25,515 bases of DNA from the NCBI RefSeq assembly GCF_001949145.1, contig NW_019091608.1:245915-271429 (forward strand). The letters run 5' to 3'. Shown here one piece after another: positions 1 through 12,200 of this stretch (the stretch's first letter is position 1; each line of letters opens with the position of its first letter). Source of the DNA: Acanthaster planci. Lineage: Eukaryota; Echinodermata; Asteroidea; Valvatida; Acanthasteridae. Below the pieces are notes generated by a model. The model was not told the DNA's origin and did no database searches. It saw only the letters and a list, made by a program, of their open reading frames with translations. Made by a program: the position numbers and the translations under genes.

Positions 1-178
1 GGGAAGGCTTTTATGGTAAGAAATCTCATAACGAGATCATCCAGTTCATTTCCAAATTCAAGATTTCCAGCTGAAAATACACTCATGTGAGGCTTTTTCA
101 TTGTGGTGACAAGAGGCAGGCAAACTCTGCATGAACAAGTAAAAATAACAGATCTTTGACTTGACGAAGTAAGACTAC

Positions 179-291
179 CTGCTGATGTTGATGGACACCG
201 GCTGCTTTGGAATGATGCGGAACGGCTTCCCAATCTGATGCTCCTCACCATCTCGGCAAACTTTCTGGATGTACTCCCGCTGGTCGCTAAT
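179..291 (-). CDS. CCDC162: CCDC162-like exon 20 (last in window)
   Basis: A 113-base exon, residues about 978-1014 (ISDQREYIQKVCRDGEEHQI, then GKPFRIIPKQPVSINIS). The acceptor is CTGAACAG, phase 0; the donor is AG|GTAGTC, phase 2. The phase-2 donor with an open frame shows that coding continues beyond the left edge. Confidence 0.83.
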
Positions 292-3200
292 CTGTTCAGG
301 AATCAAAGAACAGATAAGAGATAGAGGGGGAAAAATGCAACACCACTGATGGCATGACAGGCATGTGGAGGGAGTCTGGGCATTTAGTCCATTAAGGGTG
401 ACTTTATTAATTATGACAGCAGGGCTGGAAAGTTTCCTGTTTGGCTTATAAAGGAAAAAAAAGTGGCAAAGACGAGTGTGTAAAGCTGGCTCTGAAACAT
501 ACTCTCACAGCTAGTAATGAAGGGACTGGAGGTAGTGGCATGGTAATGTTACCGTCATAAACTAAGTACACATACTACCATTAGAAACTTTCAAAGGTGG
601 GAGAGGGCTGGGCCAGGGTGCAGGCAAATATGCCGGGAGGGATTGGGCCAGGGCTGGAAGCAGGCTGAAGGTAGGACGCCCAGAAACATTATGGAATTCA
701 TGGTCCCTATGTTATGCTAGATTATGCCTGACCAATGTTGTGGTAATGCCACAGGGAGAACATGTTTGCGTCACTAAAAAGTTACATTTGACCCAAAACG
801 TGTCACAGCGTCCGGATGCCTTAGGCCAACTTTATGGGATTTATAAGAATTTAGCATTTCCTCTCTACAACTTGTGGAACTAACAAGGTGACTGGGTTTT
901 GGGATTTGTATATCATCCCCCACTTGTACACTTGAATCTACACCACTGAATGGAACATTTTCAACAGGAGAGAAAATTACAAATTTCCACCCAAATAAGC
1001 CATATTAAAGGATGTACAATCTTTCAAGACATGTATACTCAGAACACATTCCTGGGGAATCTGGACAGCCAAATGTACATGTAATTAGAAATGGAAGCCA
1101 CCATACCTGCTGATCCAGCACGGACTTGATGAGAGCGCAGTGAAGTCTCAGGCAGTGGCACTCAGCCCGATAGGTGCGTACAAAATACTCGGCCTTCAGG
1201 TCAAAGCGAGGCCGTTGGTAGGTTATGTTGGTGATGACCTGGGCCAGAGAGCGCTTCTCGTGCATGTCAAAGACATGCTGGTAAGCCTCCAGGTATACAT
1301 CCAGTAGCTAGAATTAAGTTAAGTCAGTAACTACACTTAACCACACCTCAGTAATTTACATCACATAAACCTATGAGGTTAATCTTGTCGACCCCGTCAG
1401 AGTATGATATTACTAAAATTATAAACCCTGAAGGGCCTTTTCGTAGTTGAGATTTGTGGTTTTCATCCCATTGTAGGTTGTGGCCCCCGTACCCTTTACG
1501 AGCAAATCTGTTGGTTTTATTTTAATCTGAAAGGGGTTCACTGATGTTTTGGTAATATACAGTGTGTTTTAAAAAAAGGAAACCGAGATTAATTTTTTAC
1601 TATCTTAAACTTTATCTATCTATTTCTTAAACTATCTATCTTTTTACTATGGTTAAATATTTTGGACACTGGCAACAACCAATGATGTCCTCTTTCTTAT
1701 GACACCAAGAAATCCAATTTACTGTCACAGATGACTGAGCATAGAGCAGTTCAATCAACCATGTCGGAACTGGTCTTGCATCGGATAGATGTTTTGGTAA
1801 AGAACCTTATGTGCCCAGTGCAGGGCTTTTGTTGGGCGTCCAAATTATGCAATCCCAACATGTTATTTCATTGCACACTGCTTAAAAGGTGGAAAGGTTG
1901 TTCATTTTCTCAGACCAGCAAAATGCAGCTTACAACTGAGTAGTGTGTGTTTGCGGTAACAGAGTGGTTGTGGACTGGAAGCCTCCAGCAAGTAGCAGAC
2001 CTATTTGGTGAGCATTTTCCTGACCATGCCATTCCCGCCAAGTCGACAATTTTGAAAAACATCCGAAAGTACCAAAGGGAGAATCTCAACAAGGACCGCT
2101 CAAGCCGACGAAGAGCGGCAAGATCAGATGCAAACATCAGGGCTGTCTGTGAGTTGCTACAAAAAGACCTGCTCGTGTCTGCCAGGAGAAATGGGCTAGG
2201 AATTTCGCTGTCATCTTTCCACAAGATTGTTTGATTGGACATCCAATAGTACCCTTACAAGACGCACAGGCAACACAAACTCCTTGATGCAGGTCAACCC
2301 AGACGACTAAGATTTTGCTAGTGGTCCCTTGACCAGCATCCAAGATTCTTAGAGCACCTTGTGATTGGGGAGGAAGCATTGTTTTTCATGAATGGCCCAA
2401 TGCATACCCCATCCAACTTCAGTTTTGATGTGAAAATGAGCCGATAAAAGATTTCTCTTTGGATAGGTCTTTGTGGGGATAGTACCATCATTGGACATTG
2501 TTTTTTTTTTGATGGCCATCTCAATAGTGCAGCTACTTTGAGATTATCAACGACGAAATTGTGCTGTAGTTACAGCAACACTTTGAACACCACAGTGGAT
2601 TGTTTTGCCATTTATGGTGGGCCCAGGATGGAGCTCCAGCTCATCGTCGGATCATCATGAGGAAAAGACTACGAGAGTTGTTCAACATGAGAGTAATTGC
2701 AATCAACCATGAGATCGAGTGGCCACCAAAGTCCCCTGAGCTCACCCCCCGTGATTTCTTTTTGTTGGGACATCTTAAGAACCAAGTTTACAAGTCGTCA
2801 CCCCAAGATATCAATGAAATACGGGCCAGAATCATCACTGCAGTTGAGACCTTAAGAGGACAGAAAGATGTAATCAGGAATTCAATGAGAGTGATAAGAA
2901 CCAGAGCTGAATTTTGTGTTGAAAGGAATGGGAGTATGTCAAAAAACAATGGGGTTACATCGAGACAGGCATAAGCACCCTAATGTTAAATAACTGAATA
3001 CAAATTTTATTAGACACACTAATCTTTCTTCTGTTTTTTTAGGTATGAAAATTGTCAGAGTTAGGCTTCGGAGAATCTGGTGCAAGACCAGTTCTGGTGT
3101 CGTTGATTGAGCTGCCTTGTGCTCAGTCATCTGTGACAGTAAATTAGATTTGTTACACTCATAAGAAAGAGGACATCATAAAACCCTTGATGATGGGAAT

Positions 3201-6200
3201 TTCTTCTCGAAAGCCGACTCCAAGAATTCCAGCCTCGCTTGGCCACGAAGGCCACCTGCCAAACCACAGATGCTCGGTTTGTAGCCCTGCTTGCTCTGCA
3301 CGCTTTGAATTACAAAGCAAAAAGGCATGCGGCTCTACTCTCGTAGTCTTTTCCTCATGATGATCCGACGATCCGACATAGTGAGGACTATTGTGAAGCT
3401 GGNNNNNNNNNNNNNNNNCGCACAAAGACCAATTATCATATATACAAGAGCCAGGATCTGCGTCCTTTCACTGTGTTCGTTCAAGCGTTGGCCAAGAATA
3501 GTAGCTGAAAAGCAAGCTGAGGATCTCAATTTTTAAGGCGGCTCTATCCGCATCCCAGCGCGAAGGGGTTAATAAATGGTGGTTGCCAATTTCCAAATTA
3601 TTTAGCCACGTCCAAGAAATGAAGAAATTAATCTCGGTTTCATTTACTGTAAACACACTGTATAATTCACACCATGTGTCAGTGAATGCATTTTTAAGGA
3701 ACAACCTGTCCACGTGTGAACATAAACATCGTATGTAGGTTTTCTTGAACCTTTTGTTTTGTTGTGCACTGGCTATATGATCACTTTGAAGATGGAAATT
3801 ATTGGTAAAAATATGCCTTGCTCATACTTTTTGGTTCATTTCACTTTAGGGCACCCTCTTTTGCACATATTGGGTTCTCCACTTTTTTCAAATGCAGTAT
3901 CTGCCACTGGCAGGACAACTTCTTGAGGACCTCACAGGCAAAATACATACATACATGTAAGTAATGTTAAATATCAAACAAAATAATACTGATGAATGGC
4001 TTCTAACTGATTACTGTCCCATGTCTAAAGCTAATTCTCACCTGTCTCTTATTCTCAAGGAAGGCTGCCTCGTTGGACCACAAGTCAAGCAGGACAGCAA
4101 AGCGATCCACCTGCTGGTGACCATAGCTGGGCAGGTCCATGTCGCTGGCAGCCTGTGACTAATTCAGCAAAAGGAACTAACAATCTTCTGCAAAGTTGGG
4201 CTACGGTATGATTATTTATGCCATGGGGTCCCATGGAAAGTTCTCCAGATGAACACAAATATCATTGGATCATATTAAATCTAATCTACATGTATTGACA
4301 CAACTAAAAAAGACGCACACTTATTTCCACAGCGGTATACAACAAAACTATGTAAAACAAGTATATACCTAATATAAAATCAAATTCTTTGGCAAGACTG
4401 TATAGGGCAAAGTTGCAAGAAATATGAAGCAACAGCACAATGTTTCCACAATGTTTTACAAATGCCAAACCTTTTCTTCCTAAGCTAGGCGGACAGACAA
4501 AAAGACAAATAGCTATATGGACACGGCTCATAGAAATAGTTTCCTTAATGAAACAGATTACAGTTATTAAGAACTTTCTGACACATTCAGACTTCTTCAG
4601 TATGCAATAACACATCAGCCCAGAATACTACACTGTGTTGACCACCTATAGGGTCGCAAGTGCACATCTGAGACCAAAGAAATACCATCTCGTGGTCAAA
4701 AGAGAGAAAGAAAATGCACTTGGGATGGAACAATGTAACTTTGTGATGTACATCAAATTTATCTATGATAAATCTTTCACCTCCTGGCATATTAAGTTTA
4801 AACTTCTTTTTTAGGCTTTTCAAAATGCCAGTTTTTCTTACCTGTTTCCTTCGACCCTGGGAACTAGATTTACTTAGCCCGATCTTGCCAAATCTGTTTT
4901 CTCGATCTCTCTCTATGAAGCAAGTAGCAACCAGTAGCAGGTCTTTCTCCAGTTGCCTACAACAAAGAACAAGGAATATAAAGGAGACACCCTTCAGGAT
5001 TTTGTTAGCTGCCAGAATGTGTACTCAAATGGGCTCTGAATTACAAAGGACATTTTATGGCCTTAGGAAGTCAACTCTCCTCCTAGCCAAGTTAAAGGGA
5101 CCAGAAAAGTTACTTTGTTATAACCAGGTCTCTGTTATAAACGGTCAGGAAAAGCAAAGAAAACACAAGAATTCAAGAAATTTGGGATTCTACTAAATTT
5201 GCTCTTTACAATAGTATTTTGTTATAACAGTATTCATGGTAACCAGAGTTGACTGTACGTGCATAGCCAAAGATTCTGCATTTTAATTGTCTGAGAGCCA
5301 AGTAACATGGTATTTCCTATTTTTGCTGTCTTGCTGGGAGCTGCCTAGAAGTACTATAAAACCCATAGCAACCAAAAAATATATACACAGCAACTGATAC
5401 TGGATACAAATGATTGTACAGTGTAGGTACTCTTGTTGCGTATATTTCCAGGTGCTCGTGACTTTTGTGAGGAGGTGCTTGGGAAACGTTCTGATGAAGT
5501 TAAACAGAATAATTTGATATTCAAATATAGAGGTACATTTTAATTGCATTTTTATTGAATTAGTCAGATGTTGCTTAAAGCACGCAGAAACTGTGCAAAA
5601 GATGTTTTAATACAAACACTGCTTTATCTCATGGTGTAATAAAACTAGTTTCCTTCAGCAATCCATGGAACATGCTATTACTCTGTGAAATAAAACAGTA
5701 AACATTAAAGACCAACTTGTCTCATAACTGTGTATTACAAATATGCTCAGACTATTGAAACAACCGGTCATTTGTGCTCTGTGCTGCATGCATACACTAA
5801 GTCTCTGTGCCTGAGAATTCAGTGGGTGCATAGCCTGCTCTCCTTACTGGTTTTCATGAGTTACCTACATGGTGCCATCTAAAGGTAAACTGTGCATAAG
5901 TTTCATAAACCATCATGTCATAGTGGCAATCAATGTCAGTTCTCACAGTAGTCCCACACAGTGCTGTCTGCAGGTATCTTCACAGGTTATGTAGACAAAC
6001 TTGTCAAGCAAAACAGCCAGTCCAACCTCTAACATATCCTCCATATTTAGAGGGTACATCTTACATTCCCTCTTAACCCACCTTACAACTGATGTGTATG
6101 CAGTGTTGATGATAGTGCACTGCAGTAGCTTTCAAAGTCATAAGACCACAACATTTAGTTCTGAAGTGGCGTGGAACACTGAACTTACTTGAAGTCCTCC

Positions 6201-9200
6201 ATTGCCGCTTGGTAGATAACATAGTACCCTCGTTGATCCTGGACATGCACTCGGCCTTCATCCAGAGAGTAGAAGTCATCATGGTTCTCCACCTCTGAAA
6301 ACTCTAGGAATTCAGACTCACCCAGCCTGAATTTGGTAATTACAAATGAACAATTATCACACAAATAAGAATTCGTTCCAAACAAAACATTTTCCCAAGA
6401 AGGAAATTTCCAAATACTCTGTGGCATAGCCTGTTGAATATCACTCCAAAATATGATACTGGAAATCCTTAATGAGGGAGTATGTCTCCACTAATACAAA
6501 TAAATGCCGAACTAAACTTTCCCTCACATTAAACCTCCAAATAGACTCTTTGACCAACATGACATCATATGAATTTTCTTCAATTAGAATAGCATCTGAG
6601 TAGCAAACTTACAAATGTCTCAACCATGTCAATATATTACTTGTCATTCAACAGTTGATGCGTATTTTCAATTTTTGTTTTGAAACACTGTTACCGACAT
6701 TTGTTTTTGAGGAAAGACTTACCTGAATTCAGAAGGTGTGTAATGCAGGTAGCCATGACTACCAAGTCCACCTCCCCCTCCTAGCCCACCATCATTCACA
6801 CCCTGTTTGTGGTTCTGCTTACTGCAGAGACAGACCAAAAATTCAAACAATCACTCTCAAGCAAAATATCTGATACACTTGGTCAAAGTGATGCGTGATG
6901 CCTTTAGCCAAGGCCAAAAGACAGTGCAACAGTGGATTAATCACATAAGATTTTGTGATTTTTAATCAACCAAATTATCTTGCACACAGTGTCAATATCA
7001 AGTTCTGTCAACGGAGACAACTGGCTCTCTATCCATAAAATGTACAGTGTGTGTAAATTACTACAGAATGCTGTATATGATGTGAATGCAATGCATTACA
7101 ATCACAAATGTTCACTTCTATTATTTGCCATTTTACTTCCTTGAAAAAATTGCCAAGCAACCATATCTGACGGTGCAAAATCACCTGGCCTACTGATGGT
7201 TCTCTGAAATCTTCCATTTATTCCATTTTGTGCGTGGTGCAGTTTATAGAGCTGAGATCGAATTCCCTTTCCAAACCATTTTACTCAACAATTAAATATA
7301 AGCAACATAACAAGAAGTCAGTAAGGAAGTTAGGCTGTCGTATGAACAAAATTCAAATTTTAGAGAAAAATTAACTAATACCTGTTACGTTTTTGCTGCT
7401 TTCCTTCAAGTGAGAGCCCACCATCATTGATGGTGAGAGTGCGCTCCACTGAACGGAAGTAATTCAATATGCCTAAACACTAACACAGGAAAAAAAATTG
7501 AAAAAGTAACAAATCTACCCATCCATGATTCTGAATTGAAATAAATCTTACTTGGACAGACACCTTTTATGACATTGGGGAGGATGAACTGTAAGTTTAA
7601 AGCAGGATAGTTCAACCAGTTTCACTTGAAGGATAGTTTGACCAATGTTAGTTGTCATAAATTTTGATACAGAACCCTGGGGACAGTTGGATTACTTGTT
7701 AATATTTCTTTAATTTCATAATGAGTAAAGAAGAAACATCAAGATGACAATAATCATGCAATATGGAAGAAACCAAGAAAGTTGCAAAATAAATTTACAA
7801 TATGGAATATGGCTAAAACCAAAAAAGCAGTAAGATATCAATATATAATCTAAATGTTCCCTCCTAAGCTCTCTAAGGATTAAAATGAGTACTGATCTCT
7901 TTTCAGGGAGCACATTCCACAGTACTTAAATGGGGTGCAAAGGGGCACTGAAAGCCAATGAACAGCAGGCTTGTTCATAGGTTGTGAATAAATGTAATTC
8001 AAAATTTCATATGGGGGCCAAAGAGGACACCTGGGTCGACCCCCTCATCCCACTGGCACTTTAGCACTCTGCCACTCCATAGCATCGATTGAATTGTTAC
8101 TTACAGTCCTCTGAAGGTCTCTGATCTTGAGGTGCCTGAGCTGCAGGAAGGCCAGGTAGCCCCCTTGAACCATTGCTGGGTCCTGCTGGCTGCTGTCGTC
8201 CTCCTCCAGGCCCAGCAGCTGCAGGGCACTGGTGTAGTCGTACTCATCCGTCTCCTCCTTCCTGCGGCGCCGTGACGAGGCCAGCGCGCTGCCAGAGCGG
8301 GAGCCCGAGCTCAGATTGATATTGTCCACATCCTTCTCGTCAAAGTCAGTGATGGCGATGTCATCCGCTGGGCCACTGCTGTTTGATATGAAGCATGGCG
8401 TAAAGCCCATAAATCTGTGGGACCACCTTTATTTCTTAACCACTTCTTGCCGGGGAGCCCGGTCTCGGGCACTGTGTGTTTATACGCAGAGCTGGGGTGC
8501 CCGGTTAGGGACAAAAGAGCTGGTCCGTGTAACAAAAGACTGTACTCGGAACAAAGGACCTGCTGCTGGGAATTGCCATCATTTTTCGACTTCCATTTTT
8601 CTAAGGTAATCCAGCCCTGTTTTGAAACAGTATACTACTGTTTTGGGCATAGCGCACCCGTAGATTAGCACCACAGACAAAGGTGCTCCAGGGCCCCATT
8701 GATGAACACATGAATTTTTAAAGAATTTTGAAAATGGAAAATCTTGAAAAGGTCATACCATCTCATCCCGCTCAAGAAAATTCCACCCGGCAGATAGTGG
8801 TTAAGCATGTAAGTCTGGGCTGGCCTAATTGGTGATCCCAATTGTTTCAAGAAAATAAATATTTATTTGAAAACAATGTGGCAAAACTGAACATTCTGTA
8901 AACAAGAAACTCTTTCTGGTTCAAATAGGCAATAGCACAGGAACATAAGGAAAATGTGAACATGGAGAAACATGACTGATGAATGAATTCTGTTAATTCG
9001 TTTTGAGTCTCATATTATGAAAATGAATAGAACTGCTAGACAAAAGACAATGTGGGTGACTATGAACACCAGGCTGGACAGTTTTGTCACAAGGGCATTT
9101 GTCTCACTTCCCAGGAATGCACACTGAAATCCTACAGCAGTAAATTGCTCAAGTTTGAAAAGAAAATGACAGTGAAACCAGTCTGATTTCTCTTCTGATT

Positions 9201-12200
9201 GATTTGATTGGAAAAATATTTCAGGAAAAACAGACATAGACACAAATTACAAATGAAATGACTTCAATTGACTGGCATCAGGGACTCAAACTAAGATACC
9301 GGTACTGCTTTGATTGCAGATTCATACAACCTACCTGCTATAAAGATCAGGGCTAGAGTATATCTGTCTCCACACATTCTTAGTATCCAGTGATGTCCGA
9401 TGTGATGTGACCGAGACTGCCTGTACTGCGGGAGGGTCACGAACAGCAATAGCATGTTCCTTCAGGGCATCTTGAACTTTCTGCATCCAAAGGGAGAATT
9501 TTTGCAATCTGTCATCAATGCAATTCTCTTTCTAACAGTAAGAAAAAAAAAGCTGAGAGAGCATTAAGCAAGCCCTACAATTATGTACTTTATCAACGTT
9601 AAATGTGTGCAGGAAAAATATGTGATAAAAAGGCTTGTTTCCCAGGAAACAAAACTTTATAACCGTGACTAAAACTGACATATTTATTTTAAAAAAACAT
9701 GAGAGGTGTCAAAATTATTGTAAAATGTTGCTGTAAAAACTCCTGCAGGCTTGACGCAAAAAACACAACAGACTGTGATTACGTTAGACAAAATGTCAAG
9801 CCCCAGCCCATAACCCCCCTGTACAAGCCACAATGATCACAAAGTGTTCCCAGATGAAACTTCTCACATTGATGTCATTGACGGAGAAAAAACGGCTCTG
9901 AGCTCTGAGCAGCTCGTCCACATTGCCGATGTGCCTCAGCTTTGTCATCATCTTCTCCTGCACGGGGTCTCTTCTTGCCCTGGACACAGGTGAAAATCAT
10001 GCAAGGTGTGAATATTCAACGACATATCTCAATGGACAGTAGCAATTTTTGTTTATTGATGGATACTCTTTGTGAAGGAATATATCAGCACATGACAAAT
10101 ATTTTACGCCATGGTTAACTTAGCGTCAGAAAGCTTTAACACCATCTAAATAACGATGTAGATGATATCAGTTACAAAATGAATGACATTATTAACAAAG
10201 TTAGAGGTGTAGCCAGGGGTGGGGGCACACATCTCCCTCTCCCATAGATAAAATCATCACTCCTGGTAATTCCTCTACTGGAAATTTGAAACTATTGGTG
10301 TTATTAAGAAAATACTGAGACGTGTATCCCAGATACAATATTCATCCTTCCACTCCCAACATGATTCTATGGCTATGCCTCTAAACAGCATTTGGAACAT
10401 CACACAATTTGGCGAAGAAAAGTTGTATTGTTCACTGAGTTCTTTTTCTACTTTTTTGAACCTTGCGTGCTACATATGGCTTTTAAGATTTCACTTTGTT
10501 AAAACTTATAGAGACTTATTCTATACATGCCTTTTACGTGTAATTCACAAACTTGTAAGTTAGATCGTACATGTACTGTGGCACAAGTACATGTAGGTAT
10601 CTTATCAGACCTGTCAGCATGGCTTGAAAAGCACATTCCCGCATTATCAACTACACAGTTATCTTCCAATATTATGCAGAGATGCACTCACTTGGTAGAC
10701 TTGAACATATACCAGTGGATTGCGCTTTCCCCTGGACCATCAGGTGGCAAGCTCTAAATATCTTTACAATGTCCCATACAAACCATCGAGAGTCTGAGAA
10801 AACAATTTTCACAGCACACTTTTCCAGGTAATGGTTTTTCTGCCTGTGATGTACAGGGTGTAGGAAACAGAGATACAAAATAATGCCTATGCTAACTGTC
10901 GTATATTTCAGATGCCCTTCTTACTTGAGTTTAATGAATGGCAGCCAGTTAGATTCCTTGATCAGAGCATGATTGGAGACATCTGCTCCCCAGGACTCGT
11001 TACCCATCTGGGACAAAAAGGCAAATCAAAAGAATGCGGTTGTGAATCAGATCTGCAATATGATAACTGTTCGCAAACAGGTGGTCCAAATTTACTGCCG
11101 GGATTTAATTATCAATAGTATTGGAAGGACTGCTTCCTACACATTTAGATCAAGTTAGACTTGTTTCATGGGCATTTCACCAAATCTGTAGCAATCCTAG
11201 CTAGGTTAGTCTTACCTCCAGTTTATCATATGTAGGAAATGTCTTCTGTTCTTCCTGCCTGGCAAAAGCTGTCTTGAATCGCCTATTGACATAGGAAAGC
11301 AACTCCATTTCATCCGAGGGGCCATTGATTCGGTCCAGATTCTGCTCAACAGAATAATAAAATCCAGCGTCAGGCATAATTCACACGGAGCAAGTTTTAC
11401 ACCTGACAAAGGTAGCTAGCCATTTTTAAGGTATGAGGAAGTAAGGTAAAAGACAAAAGCGAGCATCACATGCATAAATATTGGAACTCTTTTTTTTTGT
11501 AAAGAAAAGGGCAAGCAATATTTACAATACAGGAAATATCTCTTCTTGTGAGGTGGCTGTAAAAAGAACCCATGGACTGATCAACATTTCAGGCAGTATG
11601 CTCTGCATGTCATCAATCTCCTGATGACAGGTGGAGCGTATACTGCCCTCAGTGTTAAAATCCATCATTTTTTTACAACCTCACCTGCTCACAAATGGGA
11701 TATGTGCTAAATGGTGTTACCATAATCTACTCCACATCACTTTCTCCACAATACAAACCTACAGATTTTATGAGATGCTTCCTAGTGTAACTCACATCAG
11801 AAAAGCATGAAAAATAAATAGTGAGCCAATTCAACAACTCTGAGTGAATTAGTTTCCTCTGTCAAATTCTTCTCCTTTCATCTCTGCTGCCAAGATTCAG
11901 TTCACAGTACAGTCTCAATATAGATTGTGAGTTTAAAAGTTACTTGAGTCCTTGGGTTCCTTTGATGACAATTACGACCACATTAGTTAGCAGTGGCTAG
12001 ATAATATAGTATACATATATAACATGTGTCTATAGGCACATCTGTTCTTGCCAACCACAGCCAGATTATTCCGACAGGCCACTTACTGCATGGATGCCAT
12101 AACATGACATAAGAAACTCTAGCTGTGGTCTTAGGTGGTCCAAGTCTGTGACGTGGCATGGTATGCCCAGAGTGTCTGAGTTGGAGGCAGGCCCTCCCCC

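Larger units (their letters stand above)
1682..3179 (+). mobile_element. Decayed mariner-like DNA transposon with 105-bp inverted termini
   Basis: The 1.5-kb element lies antisense in the intron between exons 18 and 19. The inverted termini (1682-1786 and 3075-3179) match at about 88 of 105 positions. Between them is a broken transposase of the mariner type. The right flank reads TA outside TGATGTCC; the left reads AA, consistent with a mutated TA target duplication. Terminal repeats of this length are well above the roughly 30 bp usual for mariner. Transposition is not possible from this copy. Confidence 0.85.

Noticed and set aside
1731-1943. 70-codon open frame at the left mariner terminus
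   Set aside because: It begins inside the terminal repeat and shows no transposase similarity; the helix-turn-helix region starts later in another frame.
4765-5196. 143-codon plus-strand open frame
   Set aside because: It overlaps exon 17 in antisense and runs through intron. Composition looks non-coding and no family is recognised.
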